Source: Pseudomonas sp. MYb185
Lineage (GTDB): Bacteria > Pseudomonadota > Gammaproteobacteria > Pseudomonadales > Pseudomonadaceae
Length of the DNA: 64,000 bases
Reading direction: 5' to 3'
Assembly (NCBI RefSeq): GCF_002979975.1
Contig: NZ_PCQD01000003.1
Span: 124,001-188,000 of the forward strand
Shown here: positions 9,959-19,889 of the stretch, one piece after another
How positions within the stretch are numbered: the stretch's first letter is position 1
Layout of the letters: every line of letters begins with the position of its first letter
Notes under the pieces: generated by a model
Seen by the model: the letters and a program-made list of their open reading frames with translations, nothing else
Told to the model about the DNA's origin: nothing
Databases searched by the model: none
Program-made: the position numbers and the translations under genes

Positions 9959-11353
9959 ATGACCAGCGACAGCAGTATCGGCAACTCTATCCAGGTGGTG
10001 CTGATCGACGACGACGCCCACCTGCGCCAGGCGCTCAGCCAGACCCTCGACCTGGCCGGACTCAAGGTGCTCAGCCTTGGCGACGCCAGAGGCCTGGCCG
10101 CGCGCATTCCGCGTGACTGGCCCGGCGTGCTGGTCAGCGATATCCGCATGCCCGGCCTCGACGGTCTGCAACTGCTGCAACAGCTGCATGAGCAGGACGC
10201 CGAGCTGCCGGTACTGCTGATCACCGGCCACGGCGACGTACCGCTGGCGGTCCAGGCCATGCGCGCCGGCGCCTACGACTTCCTGGAAAAGCCCTTCGCC
10301 AACGACACCCTGCTCGACAGCGTGCGCCGCGCCCTGGCCCTGCGCCAACTGGTGCTGGACAACCGCAGCCTGCGCCTGGCGCTGGCCGACCGCCAGGAAC
10401 TGACCGCCCGGCTGATCGGCCAGTCACCGGCCATGCGCCGCCTGCACGAGCAGATAGGCGCCCTGGCCGGGATCAACAGCGATGTGCTGATCCTCGGCGA
10501 GACCGGCACCGGCAAGGAAGTGGTGGCCCGCGCCCTGCACGACCTGTCCAGCCGTCGCAACGGCCCCTTCGTCGCCATCAATGCCGGCGCCCTGGCCGAG
10601 TCGGTGGTGGAAAGCGAGCTGTTCGGTCACGAGCCGGGGGCCTTCACCGGTGCTTCGAAGCGCCGTATCGGCAAGTTCGAGTTCGCCAACGGCGGCACCC
10701 TGTTCCTCGACGAGATCGAGAGCATGAGCCTGGAGGTGCAGGTCAAGCTGCTGCGCCTGTTGCAGGAACGGGTGGTCGAGCGCCTCGGCGGCAACCAGTC
10801 GATCGCGCTGGATATCCGCGTGATTGCCGCGACCAAGGAAGACCTGCGCCAGGCCGCCGACCAGGGCCGCTTCCGCGCCGATCTGTACTACCGGCTGAAC
10901 GTCGCACCGCTGCGTATTCCGCCGCTGCGTGAGCGCGATGAAGACCCACTGCTGTTGTTCCAGCATTTCGCTACCGGCGCCAGCACCCGCCATGGCCTGC
11001 CGGACCGCGAGCTGCAGGCCGGCCAGCGCGCCATGCTGCTGCGCCATGCCTGGCCGGGCAATGTGCGCGAACTGCAGAACGCCGCCGAACGCTTCGCCCT
11101 GGGCCTGGACCTCGAACTGGAACCCGGGCAGGATGGCCTGGCCGACAGTGCCACGCTGAGTGGCAACCTGGGTGAACAGGTGGAGGCCTTCGAGCGCGCC
11201 CTGATCGCCGCCGAACTGGGGCGTCCGCACAACTCCCTGCGTAGCCTGGCCGAGGCCCTCGGCATTCCGCGCAAGACCCTGCACGACAAACTGCGCAAGC
11301 ATGGACTGAACTTCGCGCCGGCTGGCGGAAGCTCGCCAGAAGACCTCGACTGA
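9959..11353 (+). CDS. dctD: Sigma-54 response regulator DctD
   Basis: Cytosolic NtrC-type activator, 464 residues. The receiver domain (about 12-125) has the acid pocket Asp17-19, phosphorylation site Asp61 in VSDIRMPG, and Lys in LEKPF. The AAA+ domain has Walker A GETGTGKE, the sigma-54 contact loop GAFTGA and Walker B TLFLDEIE. A Fis-type helix-turn-helix closes the protein (SLRSLAEALGIPRKTLHDKL). It starts two bases after the dctB stop, so the pair is translated together. A sigma-54 promoter lies 140 bases downstream, ahead of dctP, which is its likely target. Confidence 0.93.
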   Translation: MTSDSSIGNSIQVVLIDDDAHLRQALSQTLDLAGLKVLSLGDARGLAARIPRDWPGVLVSDIRMPGLDGLQLLQQLHEQDAELPVLLITGHGDVPLAVQAMRAGAYDFLEKPFANDTLLDSVRRALALRQLVLDNRSLRLALADRQELTARLIGQSPAMRRLHEQIGALAGINSDVLILGETGTGKEVVARALHDLSSRRNGPFVAINAGALAESVVESELFGHEPGAFTGASKRRIGKFEFANGGTLFLDEIESMSLEVQVKLLRLLQERVVERLGGNQSIALDIRVIAATKEDLRQAADQGRFRADLYYRLNVAPLRIPPLRERDEDPLLLFQHFATGASTRHGLPDRELQAGQRAMLLRHAWPGNVRELQNAAERFALGLDLELEPGQDGLADSATLSGNLGEQVEAFERALIAAELGRPHNSLRSLAEALGIPRKTLHDKLRKHGLNFAPAGGSSPEDLD

Positions 11354-11425
11354 CCGGCGGGTTCCCGCCAAACAGCCCGGCGTCCACGCTTTATCGCACC
11401 GCCCCCGGCCAATACCACCGCATCA

Positions 11426-11460
11426 CGCCAGGCCTGATGCTGCCTGGCCTGGCGGCTTTT
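11426..11460 (+). terminator. Probable dctBD terminator
   Basis: CGCCAGGCC (11426-11434) pairs with GGCCTGGCG (11446-11454) across an 11-base loop and is followed by GCTTTT. The short T-run makes it moderate. It separates dctBD from the sigma-54 promoter of dctP. Confidence 0.55.
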
Positions 11461-11492
11461 CTCCAGGCTTTCCCGCGCCACCAACGGCGGAC

Positions 11493-11508
11493 TGGCACAT
11501 CCCTTGCT
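11493..11508 (+). promoter_or_regulatory. Sigma-54 (-24/-12) promoter of dctPQM
   Basis: TGGCACATCCCTTGCT matches the RpoN consensus TGGCAC-N5-TTGCW exactly, with the GG and GC doublets 12 bases apart. It lies 156 bases upstream of the dctP ATG, just after dctD, which encodes a sigma-54 activator. This is among the best-supported regulatory sites in the window. Confidence 0.88.
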
Positions 11509-11519
11509 CTTAGCTTTGA

Positions 11520-12656
<1,137 letters not shown>

Positions 12657-12756
12657 AACCGGTCGGGCGGCGCTGCGTCAGGACTGCACGCAGCGCCGCA
12701 GGCTCACGGGCTTAGCCCCTCTCTTTTATTGACCGTTCCCCTGACGGAGACCCCGC

Positions 12757-13398
12757 ATGAACCCTGTCGCTCGTGCCTGGAACCAGTTGGAGGAGGTCCT
12801 GGTGTGCATCCTGCTTGCGGGAATGACACTGGTCACCTTCATCTACGTGCTACTCAACAACCTCTATTCGGTGTTCTATTCCCTCGCCGACACGATTCCG
12901 TTCGCCGAGGATGCGCTGTTCTCGATCGGCGATGGCATTCTCTATCTTGCCCAGGAAATGACCTGGAGCATCGCCCTGTCCAAGGCCATGTTCGGCTGGC
13001 TGATCTTCATCGGCCTGGCCTGGGGTGTGCGTCTTGGCGCGCACATCGGTGTCGACCTGCTGGTACGCAATTTCACCCTGGGAGCGCAGAAAGCCGTCGC
13101 CCTGATCGCCGTCGGTATCTGTCTCGCCTACTGCGCGCTGATGGCCTACTCCAGTGAGGAATGGGTAGCCGCACTGCTGCGCGCCGGCATCGGTGCCGAA
13201 GACCTCGATCGCTTCGGCGTCATGCAGTGGCATATCGTGATGATCGTGCCCATCGGTTTCGGCCTGATGTTCCTGCGTTTCCTTCAGGTGTTCGTGCGCA
13301 TCCTGCGCAATCAGCAATTGGGCCTGGGCGGCCACGGCGAAGCCGAAGATGCCCTGAAACTCGCCACAGAAAACAAGGCCGAGGGGACCAAACCATGA
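12757..13398 (+). CDS. dctQ: TRAP transporter small permease DctQ
   Basis: Inner-membrane small subunit of the dicarboxylate TRAP transporter, 213 residues. Four hydrophobic segments are visible (about residues 15-35, 75-95, 110-130 and 160-180) with the family signature region WGVRLGAHIGVDLLVRNF. An extra loop near residues 40-65 is typical of DctQ rather than of YiaM-like subunits. The stop overlaps the dctM start in an ATGA, so the two permease subunits are translationally coupled. Confidence 0.92.
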   Translation: MNPVARAWNQLEEVLVCILLAGMTLVTFIYVLLNNLYSVFYSLADTIPFAEDALFSIGDGILYLAQEMTWSIALSKAMFGWLIFIGLAWGVRLGAHIGVDLLVRNFTLGAQKAVALIAVGICLAYCALMAYSSEEWVAALLRAGIGAEDLDRFGVMQWHIVMIVPIGFGLMFLRFLQVFVRILRNQQLGLGGHGEAEDALKLATENKAEGTKP

Positions 13399-14675
13399 CC
13401 ATTGCATTCCTGTTCATCGCCCTGTTCGCGCTGATGTTCATCGGCATCCCGGTGGCGATTTCCCTCGGTCTGTCCGGGGCCATGACCATCCTGATGTTCA
13501 GCAACGACTCGGTACGATCACTGGCGATCAAGCTGTTCGAAAGCAGCGAGCACTACACCCTGATGGCAATTCCGTTCTTCCTGCTGGCGGGCGCCTTCAT
13601 GACCACCGGCGGCGTGGCCCACCGGCTGATCGACTTCGCCAACGCCTGCGTCGGCCACATCAAGGGCGGCCTGGCCATCGCCGCGATCATGGCCTGCATG
13701 CTGTTCGCCGCGTTGAGTGGCTCCTCGCCGGCCACCGTGGCCGCCGTGGGCTCCATCGTCATCGCCGGCATGGTGCGCTCCGGCTACAAGCAGGACTTCG
13801 CCGCCGGTATCGTCTGTAACGCCGGTACCCTGGGCATCCTGATCCCACCGTCGATCGTCATGGTGGTGTATGCCACCGCCACCGAGACCTCGGTCGGCAA
13901 GCTGTTCATGGCCGGTGTGGTGCCGGGCCTGCTGCTCGGCGTGTTCCTGATGGTGACCATCTACATCCTCGCCCACGTCAAGGACATGCCAGCACTGCCG
14001 CGCGCCTCCTTCCAGGAAGTGCTACGCACCGGACGCCGCGCCATCTGGGGCCTGCTGCTGATCGTGATCATCCTCGGCGGTATCTACTCGGGCATGTTCA
14101 CGCCCACCGAGGCCGCAGCGGTCGCGGCGATCTATGCGGCCTTCGTGGCGATCTTCATCCACCGGGACATGACCTTCCGCCAGTGCCCCAGGACGGTGGT
14201 CGAGGCCGGCAAGCTCAGCGTGGTGCTGATGTTCATCATCGCCAACGCCATGCTCTTCGCCCATGTGCTGACCACCGAGCAGATCCCGCAGTCGATCACC
14301 GCCTGGGTGGTGGAGCAGGGCTTCAGCCCCATCGAGTTCCTCATCGTGGTCAACATCGTGCTGCTGGTCGCCGGCACCTTCATGGAGCCGTCGGCGATTA
14401 TCCTGATCCTGGCGCCGATCCTGTTCCCGATTGCCATGCAGCTGGGCATCGACCCGATCCACCTGGGTATCATCATGGTGGTGAACATGGAGATCGGCCT
14501 GATCACGCCACCGACCGGACTCAACCTGTTCGTCACCTCGGCGGTCACCGGCATGCCGCTGACCCGCACCATCAAGGCGGTATCGCCATGGCTGCTGGTG
14601 ATGCTGGCGTTCCTGATACTGGTTACCTACGTGCCCTTCATATCCCTGGGCCTGCCCGAATGGTTGGGCATGTAG
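13395..14675 (+). CDS. dctM: TRAP transporter large permease DctM
   Basis: Polytopic inner-membrane subunit that moves C4-dicarboxylates with sodium. It has 426 residues with about 12 hydrophobic segments and the family blocks FFLLAGAFMTTGGVAHRLI, ALSGSSPATVAAVGSI, GTLGILIPPSIVMVVYA and EIGLITPPTGLNLFV. The true start is the ATG at 13395, inside the dctQ stop. The same frame runs open upstream but is out of context. A strong terminator follows 30 bases after the stop and closes the dctPQM operon. Confidence 0.95.
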   Translation: MTIAFLFIALFALMFIGIPVAISLGLSGAMTILMFSNDSVRSLAIKLFESSEHYTLMAIPFFLLAGAFMTTGGVAHRLIDFANACVGHIKGGLAIAAIMACMLFAALSGSSPATVAAVGSIVIAGMVRSGYKQDFAAGIVCNAGTLGILIPPSIVMVVYATATETSVGKLFMAGVVPGLLLGVFLMVTIYILAHVKDMPALPRASFQEVLRTGRRAIWGLLLIVIILGGIYSGMFTPTEAAAVAAIYAAFVAIFIHRDMTFRQCPRTVVEAGKLSVVLMFIIANAMLFAHVLTTEQIPQSITAWVVEQGFSPIEFLIVVNIVLLVAGTFMEPSAIILILAPILFPIAMQLGIDPIHLGIIMVVNMEIGLITPPTGLNLFVTSAVTGMPLTRTIKAVSPWLLVMLAFLILVTYVPFISLGLPEWLGM

Positions 14676-14704
14676 CACAGGTACTCTCCGCAGTTATGCA
14701 CTTT

Positions 14705-14731
14705 GCCCGGCCTCAGCGCCGGGCTTTTTTT
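14705..14731 (+). terminator. dctPQM terminator
   Basis: GCCCGGC (14705-14711), loop CTCAGC, GCCGGGC (14718-14724), then seven T residues. A textbook intrinsic terminator 30 bases after dctM. It also faces the convergent glycerate kinase gene. Confidence 0.92.
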
Positions 14732-14740
14732 GCCTGATTG

Positions 14741-15874
14741 TTACCTGGCTGCCAGGCGCCAGAAGCGCGCCAGGTCGGCCGCCCGCGCGGCCAGCTCCAC
14801 CGCCGCATCACGGCAGGCCTGCTCCAGACTGAGTGGGCCCGGCGTCAGGCTGAAGGCGGCGTCGATACCAGCGTCGTACAGCCTCTGATACCCCTCGCCG
14901 AGGCTGCCGGCCAGGGCGATCACCGGCACTCCGGCAGCCTTGGCGATGCGCGCCACGCCCACCGGGGTCTTGCCGTGCAGGCTCTGGCCATCCAGACGGC
15001 CTTCGCCGGTAATCACCAGATCCGCCCCCTGCACTGCCTCGGCCAGACCGGACAGCTCGGCCACCAGCTCGATACCCGGCCGAAACGCTGCACCCAGTAC
15101 CGCCTTGGCGGCAAAGCCCAGGCCGCCAGCGGCACCGACACCCGGTAGCTCGCGCACATCCTCGCCCAGCGCGGCAGCCATCACATCGGCAAAATGCCCG
15201 AGTGCGCGGTCCAGCTCTTCTACCTGTTCAGGATTGGCCCCCTTCTGCGGGCCGAATACATGGGATGCGCCGCGCGGGCCGCACAGCGGATTATCCACAT
15301 CCGCAGCCACCAGCACTTCGACACCTGCCAGGCGCGGGTCCAGTCCGTCCAGTTCGAGGCGCTGCAGATTGGCCAGGGCAGCACCACCGGCGGCCAGTGG
15401 TCGACCGTGGCCGTCCAGCAGGCGTACGCCCAATGCTTCCAGCACCCCGGCACCGCCATCGTTGGTGGCACTGCCGCCGATACCGAGAATGATGCGCCGG
15501 GCGCCGGCATCCAGCGCCGCGAGTATCAACTCGCCGGTGCCGTAGCTGGTGGTGATGCGGGCATCACGCAGCGTCGGCTCGACCCAGTGCAGGCCGCTGG
15601 CGGCGGCCATCTCGATCACCGCCTGGCCATCCTCCAGCCAGCCCCAGTGCGCCTGCACCGGCTGGCCCAGCGGGCCGCGCACGGTGAGTTCACGACGCTC
15701 TCCGCCGGTGGCAGCCAGTACCGCATCGACGGTGCCCTCACCGCCATCGGCCATCGGGCACAGGCGGATGTCGGCCTGTGGGTAGACCGTTTGCCAGCCC
15801 TGGGCGATGGCACTGGCGACCTGCTGGGCACTGAGGCTTTCCTTGAACGAGTCGGGCGCGATCACCAGTTTCAT
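14741..15874 (-). CDS. Glycerate kinase (GlxK/GarK family)
   Basis: Phosphorylates D-glycerate with ATP to give phosphoglycerate, entering lower glycolysis. The 377-residue protein starts MKLVIAPDSFKESLSAQQVA and has the family blocks CPMADGGEGTVDAVL, GIGGSATNDGGAGVLEALG and GAAGGLGFAAKAVLGA, all typical of the type I (GarK/GlxK) glycerate kinases. The ATG at 15874 overlaps the upstream permease stop as TGATG, giving translational coupling, and no independent ribosome site is visible. Paired with a GntP permease it forms a glycerate uptake and phosphorylation unit. 2-phosphoglycerate versus 3-phosphoglycerate as product cannot be told here. Confidence 0.93.
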   Translation of the reverse strand: MKLVIAPDSFKESLSAQQVASAIAQGWQTVYPQADIRLCPMADGGEGTVDAVLAATGGERRELTVRGPLGQPVQAHWGWLEDGQAVIEMAAASGLHWVEPTLRDARITTSYGTGELILAALDAGARRIILGIGGSATNDGGAGVLEALGVRLLDGHGRPLAAGGAALANLQRLELDGLDPRLAGVEVLVAADVDNPLCGPRGASHVFGPQKGANPEQVEELDRALGHFADVMAAALGEDVRELPGVGAAGGLGFAAKAVLGAAFRPGIELVAELSGLAEAVQGADLVITGEGRLDGQSLHGKTPVGVARIAKAAGVPVIALAGSLGEGYQRLYDAGIDAAFSLTPGPLSLEQACRDAAVELAARAADLARFWRLAAR

Positions 15875-17232
15875 CACAGCAGCACCAGACTCAGCAGCCA
15901 TACGGTGATGATGCCCACCACACCCTGGATCAGCGTGGCCATGGTCTGCGCCTGATAGGCGGTAGCCACCTTCATGCGGCTGAACTGGGTCACTACCCAG
16001 AAGAAGCTGTCATTGGCGTGGGATACGGTCATGGCCCCCGAGCCAATGGCCATGACCGTCAGTACCCGACCCATTTCGCTGTCCAGTCCCAATTGACCGA
16101 GCATGGGTGCAACCAGTGCCGAAGTGGTCACCAGCGACACCGTGGTCGAGCCCTGGGCGGTCTTCAGCGCGGCGGCGACGACGAAGGGCATGAACAGGCC
16201 GATGCCCAACGACGACAGCGTCTGACCCAGATAATCGCCCAGCGGGGTGGCACTGAGGATCGTACCGAAGGCGCCCCCAGCGCCGGTGATCAACAGGATC
16301 GGCGCCGCGGCGACAATGCCCTCCGCGATCCGGTCATGGAACTCCTGACGCTTGTTGTCCGACTTGAGCAGGGTGCAGGCCAACCCCAGACCGATGGCCA
16401 GGGCGAAGATTGGCTGACCGAGGAAGGCGATCAGGGTATACAGCCAGCCTTCGCCCAACGGACGGGCCGGCAGCGCCGCCACGGTACCCAGGCAGATCAG
16501 GGCAATCGGCACGAAGATCGGTGCAAAGGCCTTGGCCGGGCTCGGCAATACGCCATAGCTGTCGCGCATCGCCTGATAGTCATTGCTGTCCATGATCGGT
16601 GCACCATCGTCTTCCAGCTCGATGTCCTTGCCGATGAAACGGTTGGCCCACAGCATCCCGGCCATGGCGGTAACGAAGGCCACCAGCAGACCGATCAGGA
16701 TCACCAGACCCAATCGCGATTCCAGACCCAGGTTGCCGGCCGCGGCAATCGGGCCGGGGGTCGGCGGCACGAAGGTGTGGGTGGCGTACAGGCCGGTGGC
16801 CAGGGCCACGCTCATTGCCACCACCGACACCTTCATCCGTGCGGCCAGGGCGTTCTTCAAGGAGTTGAGAATGACATAGCCGGAGTCGCAGAACACCGGG
16901 ATCGACACCAGATAGCCGATGATCGACATGGTCAGCGTGGGAAAGCGTTCGCCCAGCACGCGAATCACCGTTTCCGCCATGGTGATGGCAGCGCCACTGC
17001 GCTCCAGGATCACACCGATGATGGTACCGAAGGCGATCACGATACCGATGTAGCCGAGGATACCGCCAAAGCCGCGAGCGATATGCCCGGCGATCTCCAG
17101 GGTCGGCAGCTGGTAGGCGAATCCGGCCAGCAGTGCGGCAGCGAGCAGGGCCAGGAACGGATGCAGTTTGAGGCGGGTTGTCGCCAGGATGATAAAGACA
17201 ATCAGCGCGATCAGAATCAGGACCAGACCCAT
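15874..17232 (-). CDS. GntP family permease (gluconate/glycerate-type)
   Basis: Inner-membrane proton symporter of the GntP family, 452 residues with about 12 hydrophobic segments. Family motifs are FGTIIGVILERSGAA, IPVFCDSGYVIL, ATHTFVPPTPGPIAAA and a late SHANDSFFWVVTQF. GntP members carry gluconate, glycerate or related sugar acids. Because the next gene, coupled by TGATG, is glycerate kinase, glycerate is the likeliest substrate, by inference. The gene starts at ATG 17232, divergent neighbours are absent, and the LysR gene upstream is on the same strand 128 bases away. Confidence 0.9.
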   Translation of the reverse strand: MGLVLILIALIVFIILATTRLKLHPFLALLAAALLAGFAYQLPTLEIAGHIARGFGGILGYIGIVIAFGTIIGVILERSGAAITMAETVIRVLGERFPTLTMSIIGYLVSIPVFCDSGYVILNSLKNALAARMKVSVVAMSVALATGLYATHTFVPPTPGPIAAAGNLGLESRLGLVILIGLLVAFVTAMAGMLWANRFIGKDIELEDDGAPIMDSNDYQAMRDSYGVLPSPAKAFAPIFVPIALICLGTVAALPARPLGEGWLYTLIAFLGQPIFALAIGLGLACTLLKSDNKRQEFHDRIAEGIVAAAPILLITGAGGAFGTILSATPLGDYLGQTLSSLGIGLFMPFVVAAALKTAQGSTTVSLVTTSALVAPMLGQLGLDSEMGRVLTVMAIGSGAMTVSHANDSFFWVVTQFSRMKVATAYQAQTMATLIQGVVGIITVWLLSLVLL

Positions 17233-17360
17233 TATCGTATTTCCTATTGTCAGTCAGGGAGCGTTGCAGCTAGCTAATGGAACATTCAAGCACAGCCGTT
17301 TCGAAACTGTTAGCAAGTATGACGAATTAGGCAGCCTGGGGCACTGGAGGTAAATGAAAC

Positions 17361-18302
17361 CTAGCCAAAAGGCTCCGCCAAGCGCTTGACCAGCGCCCGC
17401 TCGTCACGCAGGAAGCTGAGAAATGCCTCTGCCACCGGACTGAGTCGCTTACCCCGGGCATGTACAGCGCACCAGCTGCGAAACAATGGCAGGTCAGTGA
17501 AGTCCAGCCGCGCCAGTTGTCCATTACGTAGCCAGGCCGAGGCGCTATGCGCCGAGACCAGGCCGATACCCAGGCCGGCGATTGCCGACTGCACCACCGT
17601 CTCGCCCGAGCCCATCTGCATCATCTGCTGCAGATGCACACGCTTTTGCTGGAAAAACTCGTCACAGGCCTTGCGCACCCCCGAGCCGACCTCACGCAGC
17701 AGCACCATATGCGACTCCAGCTCGGCCAGATTGAGCTTCTGGCGACCGACCAGTGGATGGTCCGGTGCCGCCACGGCGATTACCGGGTTGTTCAGGAACG
17801 GGAAGAAATCCAGCGCCCGATCCGCTGGCACCATGCCCATCAGCACCACGTCATCGAGGTTGTCCCGCAGCCGGCGGATCACCTCGGAGCGGGTGCTGAC
17901 CTCCAACCGAAAGCTGACCTGGGGATAACGCTGGCGAAAAGCCGCCAGCAGATGCGGGGTCAGATACTGGATGCTGCTGGCCACCGCCAGGCGCAGTTCG
18001 CCATGCAGGGTGCCCTGCAACGCGGACAGCTGCATGTCGAGGATTTCCAGGCGGTTGAAGATATCGCCGCTGGCCGCCAGCAGACTGTTGGCGGCGTCGG
18101 TCAGGTACAGCTTGCGACCCACGTATTCGAACAGCGGCTGACCTACCAGTTCTTCCAGCTGGCGCATCTGCAGACTCACCGCCGGTTGGGTCAGGGCCAT
18201 TTCCTCGGCCGTGCGGCTATAGGACAGATTGGCGCACAGACTGCGGAATACCTGCAGTTGGCGCAGCGTCATGCGCTGCAGTTCCTTACGCATTTCTTGC
18301 AC
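17361..18302 (-). CDS. LysR family regulator beside pyruvate carboxylase (PycR-like)
   Basis: A 313-residue LysR-type regulator of the CysB/CbbR-like subgroup. The helix-turn-helix is MTLRQLQVFRSLCANLSYSR followed by TAEEMALTQPAVSLQMRQLE (residues about 11-50), with the wing LFEYVGRKLYLTDAAN. The effector domain follows. Starts at residues 1, 4 or 11 are all possible. I keep the longest. It is divergent from pycA, an arrangement that I recall from P. aeruginosa where the LysR gene next to pycA-oadA (PycR) regulates it. The 127-base intergenic region holds a dyad fitting a LysR site. Confidence 0.88.
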   Translation of the reverse strand: MQEMRKELQRMTLRQLQVFRSLCANLSYSRTAEEMALTQPAVSLQMRQLEELVGQPLFEYVGRKLYLTDAANSLLAASGDIFNRLEILDMQLSALQGTLHGELRLAVASSIQYLTPHLLAAFRQRYPQVSFRLEVSTRSEVIRRLRDNLDDVVLMGMVPADRALDFFPFLNNPVIAVAAPDHPLVGRQKLNLAELESHMVLLREVGSGVRKACDEFFQQKRVHLQQMMQMGSGETVVQSAIAGLGIGLVSAHSASAWLRNGQLARLDFTDLPLFRSWCAVHARGKRLSPVAEAFLSFLRDERALVKRLAEPFG

Positions 18303-18326
18303 CTGCTGATGATGAATTCACCACAT

Positions 18327-18349
18327 ATTAGTTATTACTTATGGCTAAT
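18327..18349. promoter_or_regulatory. Candidate PycR/LysR operator
   Basis: ATTAG (18327-18331) and CTAAT (18345-18349) form an inverted repeat separated by 13 bases, containing the LysR T-N11-A pattern. It sits between the divergent LysR and pycA genes in a visibly AT-rich patch. Function inferred. Confidence 0.45.
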
Positions 18350-18429
18350 CCAATAATTATTCATTTTTAATCATTTGTACTGCGGTTGTATGTTTGATGC
18401 ACCTCCGATCACCCAATAGAGGAAAGGCT

Positions 18430-19845
18430 GTGATCAAGAAAATCCTGATTGCCAACCGGGGCGAGATTGCCGTACGCATTGTCCGCGCCTGCGCGGAAAT
18501 GGGCATTCGCTCCGTGGCCATCCACTCGGATGCAGACCGTTACGCCCTGCACGTCAAACGTGCCGATGAATCCTATAACGTCGGTAGCGATCCGCTGGCC
18601 GGTTATCTGAATGCCCGGCAACTGGTCAACCTGGCGGTGGAAACCGGCTGCGACGCGCTGCACCCGGGGTATGGCTTCCTGTCGGAGAACGCCGAACTGG
18701 CGCGCATCTGCAGCGAACGGGGGATCAAGTTCATCGGTCCGTCCGCCGAGGTCATCAGCCGCATGGGCGACAAGACCGAAGCGCGCCGCAGCATGATCGC
18801 CGCCGGAGTGCCGGTCACCCCAGGCACCGAAGGCAACCTGCAGGACCTGCAGGAAGCCCTGAGCGAAGCTGACCGCGTCGGTTATCCGGTCATGCTCAAG
18901 GCCACCTCCGGCGGTGGCGGGCGCGGTATCCGCCGCTGCAACAGCAAGGAAGAGCTGGAACAGGCCTGGCCACGGGTGATTTCCGAGGCGACCAAGGCCT
19001 TCGGCAGCGCCGATGTGTTCCTGGAAAAGTGCATCGTCAACCCCAAGCACATCGAAGCGCAGATCCTGGCCGACAGTTTCGGCAACACCGTGCACCTGTT
19101 CGAGCGCGACTGCTCGATCCAGCGGCGCAACCAGAAGTTGATCGAGATCGCTCCCAGCCCGCAGCTGACCCCTGAACAGCGTGCCTATATCGGCGATCTG
19201 GCGGTGCGCGCAGCACAGGCGGTCGGCTATGAGAACGCGGGTACCGTCGAGTTCCTGCTGGCCGACAATGAAGTCTACTTCATGGAGATGAACACCCGGG
19301 TGCAGGTGGAGCACACCATCACCGAGCAGATCACCGGGATCGACATCGTCCGCGAACAGATCCGCATCGCCTCGGGCCTGCCGCTGTCGATGAAGCAGGA
19401 GGATATCGAGCATCGCGGCTATGCAATCCAGTTCCGCATCAACGCCGAGGACCCGAAGAACGACTTCCTGCCGTCCTTCGGCAAGATCACCCGCTATTAC
19501 GCACCGGGCGGCCCCGGGGTGCGGGTGGATACGGCGATCTACACCGGTTACACCATTCCGCCCTACTACGATTCCATGTGCCTGAAGCTGATCGTCTGGG
19601 CGAGCAACTGGGAAGATGCCATGGATCGTGGTTACCGGGCACTGGACGACATGCACCTGCACGGGGTGAAGACCACCGAGCTGTACTACCAGGAGATTCT
19701 GAAGAACCCGGATTTCCGCAGCGGTGTGTTCGATACCAGCTTTGTCGATACCCATCCCGAGCTGACCGACTATTCGACCAAGAACAAACCCGAGGCATTG
19801 GCCCTGGCCATCGCGGGCGCCATCGCCGCCTACGCCGGTCTTTGA
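18430..19845 (+). CDS. pycA: Pyruvate carboxylase subunit A (biotin carboxylase)
   Basis: Cytosolic biotin carboxylase subunit of two-subunit pyruvate carboxylase: carboxylates biotin using ATP and bicarbonate. The 471-residue protein starts with GTG (18430), preceded by GAGGAAAGG. The N-terminus IKKILIANRGEIAVRIVRAC matches the family. The ATP-grasp domain shows the loop TSGGGGRGI, the block FLEKCIVNPKHIEAQI, and the active site EMNTRVQVEHTITE. It is 44 bases from the biotin/carboxyltransferase subunit. The pair replenishes oxaloacetate. The same fold serves acetyl-CoA carboxylase, but the partner gene makes pyruvate carboxylase the call. Confidence 0.93.
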   Translation: MIKKILIANRGEIAVRIVRACAEMGIRSVAIHSDADRYALHVKRADESYNVGSDPLAGYLNARQLVNLAVETGCDALHPGYGFLSENAELARICSERGIKFIGPSAEVISRMGDKTEARRSMIAAGVPVTPGTEGNLQDLQEALSEADRVGYPVMLKATSGGGGRGIRRCNSKEELEQAWPRVISEATKAFGSADVFLEKCIVNPKHIEAQILADSFGNTVHLFERDCSIQRRNQKLIEIAPSPQLTPEQRAYIGDLAVRAAQAVGYENAGTVEFLLADNEVYFMEMNTRVQVEHTITEQITGIDIVREQIRIASGLPLSMKQEDIEHRGYAIQFRINAEDPKNDFLPSFGKITRYYAPGGPGVRVDTAIYTGYTIPPYYDSMCLKLIVWASNWEDAMDRGYRALDDMHLHGVKTTELYYQEILKNPDFRSGVFDTSFVDTHPELTDYSTKNKPEALALAIAGAIAAYAGL

Positions 19846-19889
19846 TTTGAGCCGCAAGCCAGACGCTTGCCGCTGATGAGGAACGCACC

